A DNA stretch of 64,000 nucleotides from CAYRNY01 sp964425755 (GTDB lineage: Bacteria; Chloroflexota; Anaerolineae; Aggregatilineales; Aggregatilineaceae), in contig CAYRNY010000001.1 of assembly GCA_964425755.1 (NCBI GenBank), forward strand, positions 62,001 to 126,000, in the 5' to 3' direction. Each line of letters opens with the position of its first letter. The first letter of the stretch is position 1. Position numbers and translations under genes: made by a program. Shown in pieces: positions 35,932 to 44,734 of this stretch. The notes beneath the pieces were generated by a model, which was not told where the DNA came from, did not search any database, and saw nothing but the letters and a program-made list of their open reading frames with translations.

Positions 35932-36473
35932 CGCCCGCCGGGCCTGTGCGGCAGGGACCGGATGCCATCGGTGCCCCGGTCAACTTCCCAGGGATAGACG
36001 ATATAAGCATCCGTTATCGCGCCGTAAAAATCCGGCTCGACCCGGCTGAACAGCGACCGGTAGGGGTTGAAGTGAAACACGCAGGTAAACGGCGTCGCCC
36101 CGGCGGACTGGCACCGGCTGCGCACGGCGGTGCTGGTGCGCCCGCTGCCCCACACGTCATCCACAATCAACACGCGCTTGCCTTCCAGCAGCCCATCATC
36201 CGGAAACTGCAAGAACGAGGGAAACGCCAGCATCCGGGCCGGGTCGTCAGGGCTGATCTGGCTGGGGAAATCGACCGCCGCGGTCAGCACATTGGTGATG
36301 TTCAACGCCTCAGACAGCAACCCCCCTGGGACGATCCCGCCACGCGTCACCAGGATCATGGCGTCAAATCTACCGGCAGCCCGCAGTTGGGGTAACAACA
36401 CATCCACCAGTTTGTCAATGTCGTCCCACGTCAACCATTCCTGGCGCAACGGGTTACGCGACGATTCGGTCAT
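35928..36473 (-). CDS. phosphoribosyltransferase (xanthine/hypoxanthine type)
   Basis: About 181 residues with the type I PRTase fold. RVLIVDDVWGSGRT (about 100-113) is the PRPP-binding loop, and LVTRGGIVPGGLL is the pyrophosphate-loop region. It resembles Gpt/XPRT or the phosphoribosyltransferase-like proteins that salvage purines; the base specificity cannot be read. ATG at 36473 is chosen; ATG 36497 is an in-frame alternative. It is convergent and 4 bases overlapping with the DUF402 gene. Confidence 0.85.
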   Translation of the reverse strand: MTESSRNPLRQEWLTWDDIDKLVDVLLPQLRAAGRFDAMILVTRGGIVPGGLLSEALNITNVLTAAVDFPSQISPDDPARMLAFPSFLQFPDDGLLEGKRVLIVDDVWGSGRTSTAVRSRCQSAGATPFTCVFHFNPYRSLFSRVEPDFYGAITDAYIVYPWEVDRGTDGIRSLPHRPGGR

Positions 36474-36973
36474 GGGCGCGTCCTTTGCTGTCTGCAACCA
36501 ATCCTAAAAGGTCATATAAGATGTTAGGGGGCGACCCTCCGTGCCCGTCCTGGCAACACACGGAGGTACGCCGCCACAAAAACTTCTCGACGGTTTCTAA
36601 GTATCAAAGCGTTACGTCGCCATGCGGTTCAAGCGCGCCGCGCCGCCGCGTGGCGTTATACACATCCGGCCTGCTGCCGGGCACGAAACAGCGCGCGTCT
36701 TCGAGCCTGTGTAGGGTTTCCTGTTCAACAACTGTTAATGAGCCATTATGAACGCAGATGCCGTTTAAGTCAACGGCAACGTGCACGGGGAAAAGCGCAA
36801 GCGAACGCCGCCGCACAACGTGTGACGTTGCGCGCAGCGTATGCCACCCGTCTCTTAATGAGCGCTTGCCACACCCGGCGAAGTACCGGATAATGGAAAT
36901 GAACAGGTTGGCATAAAACAGACTACTGGAACACCGAACCGACGCGGATGGGCTGGCAAGGAGTGATGTTATC
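36474..36973. other. 500-base gene-free region
   Basis: No credible gene. One feature stands out: an 8-bp stem CCTCCGTG / CACGGAGG (36536-36566) in what would be the leader of the phosphoribosyltransferase mRNA. I cannot match it to a purine riboswitch. The remainder holds no structure I recognise. Confidence 0.45.
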
Positions 36974-37993
36974 GTGACGACAAAAAAATCCCCCGCCGAA
37001 CGCAGCATTGAGGCGCTCACCTGGGCTTCGGTTGTGATCTGGCTGGGCTTCATGTTAGTGGCGCGCGCGCTGGATCAGACGTGGCTGATCATGATGGTGT
37101 TGGGCATCATCCTGCTCAGTTCCGCGATCTACCAGCGCAGCCGCCAGTGGGATACCTCGCTGTCGATCTGGATTTTCGGCATCTGGATGGCCGTGTTCAG
37201 CGTGATCGAAACCGTCAACATGCTGATCGAGTCGATGAACGAAGGGGCCGGGCTGGACATTGACCTGAGCGTGTACCTGGGGATCGCGCTGGTTTCGATG
37301 GGCGTCGCGGCGATTCTGCGCAACGTGCAGGGGCCATCAACGTCCGCGCGCCGGGCGGACGCTTATCACACCGGCGGAGCGGCTGTCGGCGATCCGCGCC
37401 CGCAGATGGTCACGGATCACTACGGGTCGGGCGACTATGGCGTAGGGCCGCGCGAATACCGCCCGGGCCGCGAGTGGCAACAGGATGCAGGCTACCTGGA
37501 GGGGTCGCGCTACGGGACCGGTTCCGGCACGCGCCAGCAAACTCCCGCCCGCCAGAATGAGCCGGATTGGTACATCGGGCCGGAAGATCAACGCGTGCGC
37601 GGCGAATACGACCAGTACGACGCCCCGCCAGCGCAGCGTTACGACCAGGGCTATGAAGGGCCGACACAGCACGCCGGGTACGACGACCGCGCTTACGAAT
37701 CGCGCCCGCAACCCCCGGAAGGCTACGACTACGCCCAGGCGCAGTACAACCCGGACCACGCGCAGCAGTACGGGCAATACGACCCCTACGATGATTATTA
37801 CGACGATCCGCAGTGGGACGAGCCGCCGCAGGTCGAGCGCCCGCCGCAGCCGCGCCGCCGGCCCCCGCAGCCTCCCCAGGACCGGTCACGGCGCGAAACG
37901 CCCAACGACCTCGATGCTCGCGTCCAGGATATCATCCGCCGCAGCCGCGAGCGCCGCAACCTCGCGCCGGACGACGAGGACCTGCCGTACTGA
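36974..37993 (+). CDS. membrane protein with long Tyr/Pro/Gln-rich disordered tail
   Basis: 339 residues, GTG start 10 bases after AAGGAG. Four hydrophobic helices occupy about 15-115. The remaining 220 residues are low-complexity, rich in Tyr, Asp, Gln, Pro and Arg (YDQYDAPPAQRYDQGYEG), ending RRRETPNDLDARVQDIIRRS with a short predicted helix. Composition resembles prion-like or phase-separating tails. No family recognised. Confidence 0.75.
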   Translation: MTTKKSPAERSIEALTWASVVIWLGFMLVARALDQTWLIMMVLGIILLSSAIYQRSRQWDTSLSIWIFGIWMAVFSVIETVNMLIESMNEGAGLDIDLSVYLGIALVSMGVAAILRNVQGPSTSARRADAYHTGGAAVGDPRPQMVTDHYGSGDYGVGPREYRPGREWQQDAGYLEGSRYGTGSGTRQQTPARQNEPDWYIGPEDQRVRGEYDQYDAPPAQRYDQGYEGPTQHAGYDDRAYESRPQPPEGYDYAQAQYNPDHAQQYGQYDPYDDYYDDPQWDEPPQVERPPQPRRRPPQPPQDRSRRETPNDLDARVQDIIRRSRERRNLAPDDEDLPY

Positions 37994-38024
37994 GCGCGCA
38001 GCGCCAACCCCATACATCAAACAA

Positions 38025-38051
38025 CAGGGCGGCCCGTGCTGGACCGCCCTG
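38025..38051 (-). terminator. terminator of the DUF2202 gene
   Basis: An 8-bp stem CAGGGCGG / CCGCCCTG; on the minus strand it is followed by TTGTTTGATG. It lies between the two convergent genes and can also help the plus-strand gene. Confidence 0.6.
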
Positions 38052-38082
38052 CTGCGTGAGATGACCGGCAAGACCACATGCC

Positions 38083-38841
38083 TTACCCGGCGCAGATTTC
38101 AAACGCAGGGAGGTGTTGGAATTCTGACGCATCGCGCAGAGCCTGAAAGACCTGCACAAGGTCCGGATAAGCCTGTACCGTCGCCAGCCACTGGTCGTAA
38201 AGCCCAAAGTTCGCGACCTCGGCTGCCACCGCCGCCGCGCACGCGTCCTGCACGCTGGCGAACTGCGGTGTGTCTACCACAGGGGCCTGCGGCACATCCA
38301 GGCCGTAGCGTTCGAACAGGAACGCCAGCGCGTCGATGTGCATCCGCTCTGAATTGATGATGTTGGTGAAGGGGCGCACCGCGCCGAACTGCTCGATCAC
38401 GGCGGCATACGTGGCGTAAGCGTGGTACTCGTCCATGATGCCCGCCTCCAGCGCGGCGATCACGTCAGCAGGCAGTTCGCCCGGTGTCGCGGGGGGCAGG
38501 TCCACCAGGATGCCGCCACCCATACGCGCCTGGTTGTTCGCGCCGCGCCAACCTGCTCCGTACCCGTAACCCAGTTGGTCGGCCAGGCACTCGCCGGTCC
38601 CGTCGCACGACCCATCGGCGAGACGGTCCTGCTGCCGCAGATTGTCGCCCAGCACGGAACCCTGATCCACACCGGGGCCGAAACCAGCGCTGCCGCCACT
38701 ATTACCACGGCCCCGACCGGGACCTTGCGCCTCACTCGTGCCGGTCACCAGCCCCAGCGACAGCGTCACCATCGCGATTAGCACGATCCCGAACACAGCA
38801 AGTTTGATCGTCCGTTGATGCATCTGTTTGTTCGACAACAT
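38083..38841 (-). CDS. exported ferritin-like DUF2202 protein
   Basis: About 252 residues. ATG 38841 follows AAGGAG; the ORF upstream of it is not convincing. A signal/anchor helix (about 12-38) and a Gly-rich linker precede the ferritin-like bundle from about 125. GIMDEYHAYATYAAVIEQFG and IINSERMHIDALAFLFERYG provide paired ExxH-type diiron ligands; the four-helix bundle continues to the end. Function in the family is unknown; iron or oxidant handling outside the membrane is possible. It lies next to thioredoxin, divergent. Confidence 0.83.
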   Translation of the reverse strand: MLSNKQMHQRTIKLAVFGIVLIAMVTLSLGLVTGTSEAQGPGRGRGNSGGSAGFGPGVDQGSVLGDNLRQQDRLADGSCDGTGECLADQLGYGYGAGWRGANNQARMGGGILVDLPPATPGELPADVIAALEAGIMDEYHAYATYAAVIEQFGAVRPFTNIINSERMHIDALAFLFERYGLDVPQAPVVDTPQFASVQDACAAAVAAEVANFGLYDQWLATVQAYPDLVQVFQALRDASEFQHLPAFEICAG

Positions 38842-39266
38842 TTTCGCCACTCCTTCTATGGTATGCTCGTTAGCATTCTGCACGGATGCGGCTGGCGCAT
38901 CTGCGTGCCGCCGTTTTAGGGTCACTATGGCCCGATCATAAGGGCGCAATGTGTAGAACTTGTGAAGGAAAAGCGGAGAACTTATGTGGATCACGAAACA
39001 CACGGGTGATGTGCAACGCGCCAGGATTGGGTAAAATCGGCGTGGAACAGAATGCCGCAGATTGCCCGCGCCACCGTCCCCAACGCACAATTAGAATCGG
39101 GCAAGAACCCGCGCCGCAGACGGGCCAACCCTGGTCACGCCGCGCGTGGCTGTGGTATAGTTTGGAGACAAAGTAATTCGACATGATCCGGGCCGTGCGG
39201 CAGCGCGCCGCCTGGAAGTTGAGCACCCTGCCGGTAGTACCGCAATCGCGTAAGGAGCAAATTTCA
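38842..39266. other. 425-base divergent intergenic region
   Basis: Between DUF2202 (-) and trxA (+). A -10-like TATAGT at 39156-39161 is the best candidate for trxA, with no convincing -35. Nothing else recognised; the ORF reading through into trxA from 39183 has no ribosome site. Confidence 0.4.
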
Positions 39267-39596
39267 ATGGGTGAGAAAACGTTCGTTGTGACCGAAGCCA
39301 CGTTCGAAGAAGAAGTGCTGAATTCCGATCTGCCGGTCCTGATTGATTTCTGGGCCGAGTGGTGCGCGCCCTGCAAGATGATCGCCCCGCTGGTCGATCA
39401 GCTCGCGGAGAAATACGAGGGCAAGCTGCGCGTGGCGAAGGTCGACGCCGACGAAAACCAGAACCTCTTGATGAGGTACGGCATCATGGGGATCCCGACG
39501 TTGATGGTGTTCAAGGGTGGCGAAGTGGCCGAGCGGATTGTCGGCTTCATGCCGCTGCCCGCGCTGGAGCCGAAGATCACCCAGCACCTCGACTGA
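39267..39596 (+). CDS. trxA: thioredoxin
   Basis: 109 residues with the active site WAEWCAPCKM (about 29-38), the GIMGIPTLMVFKGG cis-Pro loop (about 72-85) and typical length. It reduces protein disulfides in the cytoplasm using thioredoxin reductase, which is not in the window. ATG 39267 has TAAGGAG upstream. A strong terminator follows, so it is a single-gene unit. Confidence 0.96.
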   Translation: MGEKTFVVTEATFEEEVLNSDLPVLIDFWAEWCAPCKMIAPLVDQLAEKYEGKLRVAKVDADENQNLLMRYGIMGIPTLMVFKGGEVAERIVGFMPLPALEPKITQHLD

Positions 39597-39624
39597 CGCC
39601 CCCGGCGCTGTCACTGGCAAACGG

Positions 39625-39658
39625 AACGCCTCCCGTTGGTGGGAGGCGTTTTGATTTT
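39625..39658 (+). terminator. intrinsic terminator of trxA
   Basis: A perfect 10-bp stem AACGCCTCCC / GGGAGGCGTT with a 6-base loop, then TTGATTTT. Confidence 0.85.
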
Positions 39659-39692
39659 CCGCGCGTAGCAGCGCGGCGACCTGCCGGCAACC

Positions 39693-40373
39693 CTACCCCA
39701 CATACGGCCCGATCACGAAGCGCACGAACGGGCCGCGCGGCTGCTCAAAAGTGACACCGTCCGCGAACTGCGCGTTCATCACGTCGTGCCGGTAACCAAC
39801 CCGCATCCCGACCAGCACGCCAAAGCGCCACACCCGTAACCGCACATCCAGCCCGATCCCGGTGGTAAAAAACGCCGCGAACCAGCCCCCTGCCGGCTTC
39901 TCGGCAGCGGGGTTATCCACGCCGCCGCCCATCCCGCCGAAGCCCAGCAGCGGGTAGATGCGCAGGGTGCGGCTCTGGATCAGCGCGACGCCCACGCCCA
40001 TGTTGCCATGCCCGCCGCCAAACGTGAGCGCCGAATCCGTGTCCCGCCGCCGGTCGCCGAACCCGCCGCCGCCCGCATCGAACACCAGCCGCCCGCGCGA
40101 GAACGTCGCGCCGCCGCCGCCGCTGGCAAGTTCCGCGCGGTACACGATATCGTAGCGTTCAAGCCACTCCGTGACCGCGAGCCGCAACGGGGCCAGGTCT
40201 TCGACGGCGTAATAACCGGTCATGCTCCAATCGTCGCCGCGCGATGTGTCGTCATCGCCCGCATCGTCTGTATCGTCGCCAGCAGCCGCGTCAGAATTCC
40301 ACCGCCACACCGCCGCGCCGAGTAGCAGCACCATCGCCAGCACTGCCAGGCCGCGTCTCAATTGATCGAACAT
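39693..40373 (-). CDS. membrane-anchored Gly-rich protein of unknown function
   Basis: 226 residues. An N-terminal helix (about 7-25), a short Asp-rich linker, then a soluble domain with Gly-rich stretches (ASGGGGATFSRG, DAGGGGFGDRR, GFGGMGGG). A C-terminal region of alternating hydrophobics (LRVWRFGVLVGMRVGYRHD) looks beta-rich. GAGGG lies before ATG. It vaguely resembles GerW/YtfJ-type sporulation proteins, but I would not assign it. Confidence 0.6.
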   Translation of the reverse strand: MFDQLRRGLAVLAMVLLLGAAVWRWNSDAAAGDDTDDAGDDDTSRGDDWSMTGYYAVEDLAPLRLAVTEWLERYDIVYRAELASGGGGATFSRGRLVFDAGGGGFGDRRRDTDSALTFGGGHGNMGVGVALIQSRTLRIYPLLGFGGMGGGVDNPAAEKPAGGWFAAFFTTGIGLDVRLRVWRFGVLVGMRVGYRHDVMNAQFADGVTFEQPRGPFVRFVIGPYVG

Positions 40374-40520
40374 AGCACCCTCACAAAAAATCTAGTAAGC
40401 CCTTTACCTAGAGTCTAGCACGGATCGCGCCGGGGCGTGAAGCATCCCTGCGCGGGGGACCATAGTCGCGCTAGACTCTCGCGCACCATCACGCTAGAAT
40501 GAGAAATGAAGGGAGCGCCT

Positions 40521-41885
40521 ATGTCACGTAACGCACCGACCGTCACCAGTCCCCCCTGGGACACGACCACCAAGCGCATTGTCGCGCTGCTCACGCTGGT
40601 GGCGTTGTTTTTCATTACGCGCCAGATTCAAGGCAGCGCGTGGACCGTGCTGATCCTTTCGGTGGTGCTGGCCTACCTGCTCTCGCCGGTCGTGACGCTC
40701 TTCGAGCAGCGCCTGAAGATCATCGGCAGCTACGAGATCCGGCGCTCGATCGCGGTGGTCCTGTCGTGGCTGGTCGTGCTTGGGGTGTTTGGGCTGGGCA
40801 TCGGCCTGATCATCCCCGCGACGGTGGCGCAACTGCGCGAGTTCGCCGACGACCTGCCCGGCATCATCGAGGATACGGAGGGCGACCTGCGCGGCATACT
40901 GGACCGCCCGATCACGATCGGGCGCTACGAGGTCGTGCCGTGGCAAGAGATTCAAAACGCGTTCAGCCCGCCTGAGGACAGCGAAGACGGCCCTTCAACC
41001 ATCGCGGACACGCTGCAAAACGCCGTGCTCTCGCTGGCAGACCCGGCGTTGGGGGTCGTGGGGGGCATCGTCACGGCGCTGGTGAACACGTTCTTCGTGC
41101 TGGTGCTGCTCTTTTACATGATGCGCGACGGACCGCTGTTCGTGAGCTACCTGGTCGGCACGCTGCCGGAAAGCTACCAGGGCGACGCGCGGCTCTTGCT
41201 GCACGAACTGGGCCGCGTGTGGAACGCGTACCTGCGCGGGCAGTTGCTGCTGTGCACCGCGATCGGCGTGGCGACGTATTTCGCCGCGCTGATCCTGGGG
41301 CTGCCGCAGCCGCTGCTGCTGGGCATCTTCGCCGGGTTCCTGGAGTTCATCCCCAACATCGGCCCGGCGCTCTCACAGATCCCCGCGCTGCTGTTCGCGC
41401 TGACGACCGACAGCGCCACGATCCCTGGGCTGGATGCCGGGTTGCTCTACGCGGTGATCGTGTCCCTGACGTATATTGTGATCCAGAACCTTGAGGCGGT
41501 GTTCCTGGTCCCGCGCATCCTGGGCAGCAGCCTGGACCTGCACCCGTCGGTGGTGCTGATCGGCGTGCTGGTGGGTGCGGGCAGCGCCGGGTTGTTGGGC
41601 GTGGTGCTCGCGGCCCCGACGATCGCCACGCTGCGGGTGTTGCTGCGTTACGTGCGCGGCAAGCTGCTGGACGAAGACGCCTTCGCTGTGGGTCCGGGCA
41701 GCAGCACGGCCCAGCGCGGGCTGATTTACGCGCTGCTGCGCTACCTCCTGAGCAAGCGTTTCCCGACCCTACCGGCTGAGTCTGGCGTGCAGATCACGCA
41801 CGACGCCGGCGGCGATACCCCGCGCGAACAGCCGCAGGAACCGCCGCGACAGCACCCGGATATGTCCGGCTGGATGGGCGGATGA
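40521..41885 (+). CDS. AI-2E family transporter (TqsA/YdiK-like)
   Basis: About 454 residues. The start is taken at ATG 40521, 6 bases after AAGGGAG; ATG 40506 is an in-frame alternative. About eight membrane helices, with the family core FFVLVLLFYMMRDGP (about 190-204), GLPQPLLLGIFAGFLEFIPNIGPALSQIP (the PNIGP signature) and IGVLVGAGSAGLLGVVLAAP near the end. Members include the E. coli autoinducer-2 exporter and Na+/H+ antiporters, so the substrate is open. The C-terminal 50 residues are hydrophilic. Confidence 0.9.
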   Translation: MSRNAPTVTSPPWDTTTKRIVALLTLVALFFITRQIQGSAWTVLILSVVLAYLLSPVVTLFEQRLKIIGSYEIRRSIAVVLSWLVVLGVFGLGIGLIIPATVAQLREFADDLPGIIEDTEGDLRGILDRPITIGRYEVVPWQEIQNAFSPPEDSEDGPSTIADTLQNAVLSLADPALGVVGGIVTALVNTFFVLVLLFYMMRDGPLFVSYLVGTLPESYQGDARLLLHELGRVWNAYLRGQLLLCTAIGVATYFAALILGLPQPLLLGIFAGFLEFIPNIGPALSQIPALLFALTTDSATIPGLDAGLLYAVIVSLTYIVIQNLEAVFLVPRILGSSLDLHPSVVLIGVLVGAGSAGLLGVVLAAPTIATLRVLLRYVRGKLLDEDAFAVGPGSSTAQRGLIYALLRYLLSKRFPTLPAESGVQITHDAGGDTPREQPQEPPRQHPDMSGWMGG

Positions 41886-42022
41886 GCGCCGCGCTGGTGC
41901 GGGGCGAGCGTGGCAACGGCCACACGCGTTCGTGAGCGAGCGCGTGCTGGGATTGGGCATCTACGGCGTAACGTGTCAAGATCAATGGAGACACAGCAGG
42001 AACTCGATTAGGGGGCTAACCC

Positions 42023-42991
42023 GTGCAACCGACACACACATCTACCGTTTCCCGTTCTGACCTGCGCATCCGCGCCGCATCCGAGGCCGACCGCGCGCAA
42101 CTGGAAGCGATCGCCGCCCAGACATGGGACGGTGACGATTACCTGCCGCGCGTGATTGACGACTGGCTCAAGGACCCGCACGATGGCTTCTACGTCGCCA
42201 CGCTGCGCGATCGCGTGGTCGGTGTGATCAAGCTCACCCGCTTTGCGCCGGGTGAGTGGTGGATGGAAGGGCTGCGCGTCGATCCGGCCTACCAGGGGCA
42301 CGGCTTTGCACGTATCCTGCACCATTTCGTGATCAACCAGGTGCGGCAGCGCGGTGAGGGCACCGTGCGCTTCGCCACCGCCGCGCATAACGAGGCCGTG
42401 CGCCAACTGGCCCGCGAAACCGGTTTCGAGCGCGTGGCGTGTTACCTGCCCTACGGCGCGGATATCCTCGATGAGCCGGTGCAAGGCTGGCAGCAGCTTA
42501 CTGCCGCCGACCTGGGACGTGTGCGGGCCTGGCTGGACCAGTCCGCCCACTACGCGCGCGCCCAGCAGAGCATGGAATGGGACTGGACGTACTACCGCAT
42601 CACCGATGCGCGCCTGCGCGAACGGCTCGACGCGGGACTGGTTTACGGCTGGCCCGGCAGCGCCAACGGCAACATGACGCCCGGCGGCGTGCTGATCGTC
42701 AACCCGACCGGGAACGACCGCTGGCCCGGCGACCCCACATTGAAAGTCGCGTATTTCGACGTGCCGGACGCCGACCTGGCACCCGCCGCGCACGATATGC
42801 GGCGGCTGGCTGCCACGTGCAACCGGTCACGCGTGCGGATCAAGCTCTACAATGCCCCTGAGCGCATCACCGCGCTGGAAGCCGCCGGATTCGAACACGA
42901 ATGGGACGGCGAAGTGTGGCTTTACAGCCGCGACGTGCACCTGACGCAGCATGCCGACGTGCGCGTCGAAGACCCGTCCGCGCTAAACTGA
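42023..42991 (+). CDS. GNAT-family N-acetyltransferase
   Basis: 322 residues, GTG start after GGGGG. The N-terminal GNAT domain (about 13-150) has the acetyl-CoA loop LRVDPAYQGHGFARILHHF and the following ETGF strand. A second, more divergent domain of about 150 residues follows and ends with KLYNAPERITALEAAGFEHEW, itself GNAT-like, so this may be a tandem GNAT protein. Substrate unknown. Confidence 0.85.
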   Translation: MQPTHTSTVSRSDLRIRAASEADRAQLEAIAAQTWDGDDYLPRVIDDWLKDPHDGFYVATLRDRVVGVIKLTRFAPGEWWMEGLRVDPAYQGHGFARILHHFVINQVRQRGEGTVRFATAAHNEAVRQLARETGFERVACYLPYGADILDEPVQGWQQLTAADLGRVRAWLDQSAHYARAQQSMEWDWTYYRITDARLRERLDAGLVYGWPGSANGNMTPGGVLIVNPTGNDRWPGDPTLKVAYFDVPDADLAPAAHDMRRLAATCNRSRVRIKLYNAPERITALEAAGFEHEWDGEVWLYSRDVHLTQHADVRVEDPSALN

Positions 42992-42997
42992 GCACAG

Positions 42998-43043
42998 GCG
43001 GGCCGCTTCCGGTGGCGCACTGCACCGGCGCCACGCGGCCCGC
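42998..43043 (+). other. 46-base GC-rich compound stem-loop
   Basis: GCGGGCCGC / GCGGCCCGC (9 bp) encloses GTGGCG / CGCCAC (6 bp) directly on its 3' side. No T-tract. It lies just after the GNAT stop and 41 bases before the next gene; it may protect the 3' end or slow readthrough. Confidence 0.55.
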
Positions 43044-43084
43044 ACACACCGACACCTCACCAAGCCAACACCGGAGAACACGTC

Positions 43085-43423
43085 ATGGTTGACTTCTGGA
43101 AACGCATGCTTAACCGCCCCGTGCCCGAACCCAAACCGCCCGAACCATTGAGCGCGGATAAGATCGACGCGGGCTACCGCCTGTTCTGGACCAAGACCGC
43201 GCTAACCTGGGACGCCGCCCGCCGTGCCGCGGTCGCGCAGCAGGTCGCCGCCGTCATCGCCAGGCCGGACTTTGAAAACAACGCGCTCGAACGCCGCTAT
43301 ACCGTCGCGGGGCTGGACGACGACGCGCCCGCAGGCGCGGACGCCCACAGTGGCGCGAGCCTGCTGGCGCTGGCCGAGGTCCTGCGCGCGCTGGATACGT
43401 ACGACACAAACGCGACGGATTGA
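43085..43423 (+). CDS. small protein of unknown function
   Basis: 112 residues, no membrane helix, no recognised motif. The N-terminus is Pro-rich (RPVPEPKPPEPLSADK) and the rest amphipathic helices. The CACCGGAGAACACGTC stretch before ATG offers a GGAG ribosome site. The next gene starts 79 bases after the stop, on the same strand. Confidence 0.6.
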   Translation: MVDFWKRMLNRPVPEPKPPEPLSADKIDAGYRLFWTKTALTWDAARRAAVAQQVAAVIARPDFENNALERRYTVAGLDDDAPAGADAHSGASLLALAEVLRALDTYDTNATD

Positions 43424-43502
43424 TCGCATATACCGAGCACACGTCACGCATTCTTATTCTTTCCAATCACGCCTGCCGCGACCGGCAGAAAGGCGATATC
43501 GA

Positions 43503-44186
43503 ATGGGCGTTTCCCAGCACGGCGACTACCTGATCAAACTCACCCAGTGGGGTAGCATGAACTGCTACTTCGTGCGCGAAGATGACGGCCTGACACTGGT
43601 CGACACGCTGATGCCCAACAGCGAAGACACCATCTTGAAGGCCGCCGAACAGATCGGCGCGCCGATCGTGCGCATCCTGCTTACTCACGCGCACGTGGAT
43701 CACGCGGGATCGGTGGACGCGCTGCACCGGGCGCTGCCGGATGCCGAGGTGATCTACCCCGCGCGTTCGGCGCGCTTCCTGGCGGGCGACATGTCCCTGG
43801 ACCCCGACGAGCCGCAGAGCAAGCTACGCGGCGGTTACGTGCAGGCCGAAACCAGGCCGGACCGCACGCTCCAGGAAGGCGACCGCGTCGGGTCGCTGGA
43901 AGCCTTCGCCGCGCCGGGCCACACACCGGACCAGATGGCGTTTCTCGACACGCGCGACCGCACGCTGATCGCGGCGGACGCGTGGCAGACGCTGGGCGGC
44001 GTGGCGATCGCCGGCCAGTGGACGCTGTTCCCGCTGCCCAAGTTCGCGACGTGGCACGTCCCCACCGCGGTCGCCACCGCGCAAGCACTGCGGGCGCTGG
44101 AACCGTCACGCCTGGCGGTCGGGCACGGCAAGGTATTGGAAGCGCCCGCCGCCGCGATGGACCGTGCAATCAAAAAGGCGCGATAG
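43503..44186 (+). CDS. metallo-beta-lactamase-fold hydrolase
   Basis: About 227 residues from ATG 43503, with AAAGG upstream. The zinc motif LLTHAHVDHAGS (about 60-71) matches HxHxDH, and AAPGHTPDQMAF and IAADAWQ give the third His and bridging Asp. A further His sits in LAVGHGKVLE. This is the glyoxalase II-like branch that hydrolyses thioesters, lactones or phosphodiesters; the substrate cannot be fixed. Confidence 0.88.
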   Translation: MGVSQHGDYLIKLTQWGSMNCYFVREDDGLTLVDTLMPNSEDTILKAAEQIGAPIVRILLTHAHVDHAGSVDALHRALPDAEVIYPARSARFLAGDMSLDPDEPQSKLRGGYVQAETRPDRTLQEGDRVGSLEAFAAPGHTPDQMAFLDTRDRTLIAADAWQTLGGVAIAGQWTLFPLPKFATWHVPTAVATAQALRALEPSRLAVGHGKVLEAPAAAMDRAIKKAR

Positions 44187-44365
44187 CCGCGCGCAGCGAT
44201 CCCACCCTGGACAATTCGGGCACAGCCAGCGACAATGAGCGCATATCCGAGCCCGTTTGAAAGCGTGCCGGGCATCGCGCTTCCGGCATAAACCGCCGGC
44301 GTGACCTGCCGGAACACGCCTTGCAAACGGTGCTCCTAAACGCATGGAAGGAGTCCACAACACAC

Positions 44366-44668
44366 ATGTACGACGACGATATGCCCGATATTGACATCGA
44401 GACGCTCTCAGAGACTGAGAATTACACGATCTGGCGCGCCGACGAACCCGACGATGAAAGCACCTATCACATTGAGATCGGCCCCATCACCGCGCATTTC
44501 TTCGCTGAAGAGTGGGACGATTTCGTGCAGTTGATCCGCAAGTCGGCTGCTGAACTTGGGCAGTCCGGCGGCGATAAGGAAGACGTCGAAGTCGAGCTTG
44601 ATTGGGGTTCGCTCGTCTTCAGCCCCGACGAATGGCAGGAATTCGTCAAACTGATCAACCAGGTCTGA
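44366..44668 (+). CDS. small acidic protein of unknown function
   Basis: 100 residues, strongly acidic, from ATG 44366 with GGAAGGAG 12 bases upstream. Two similar segments, HFFAEEWDDFVQLIRKS and VFSPDEWQEFVKLINQV, look like an internal duplication of a beta-helix unit. No family assigned. It is followed 66 bases later by the methyltransferase gene. Confidence 0.65.
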   Translation: MYDDDMPDIDIETLSETENYTIWRADEPDDESTYHIEIGPITAHFFAEEWDDFVQLIRKSAAELGQSGGDKEDVEVELDWGSLVFSPDEWQEFVKLINQV

Positions 44669-44734
44669 TCCCTGCGTCTATGCGGCGGGGCGCAGCACCA
44701 TACGTCCCGCCGCACGCCAGCCCCACCCCACCCG

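Noticed and set aside
36604..37053. 149-codon minus-strand frame overlapping the Tyr-rich membrane protein gene
   Set aside because: Overlaps a supported gene start and has no ribosome site or motif.
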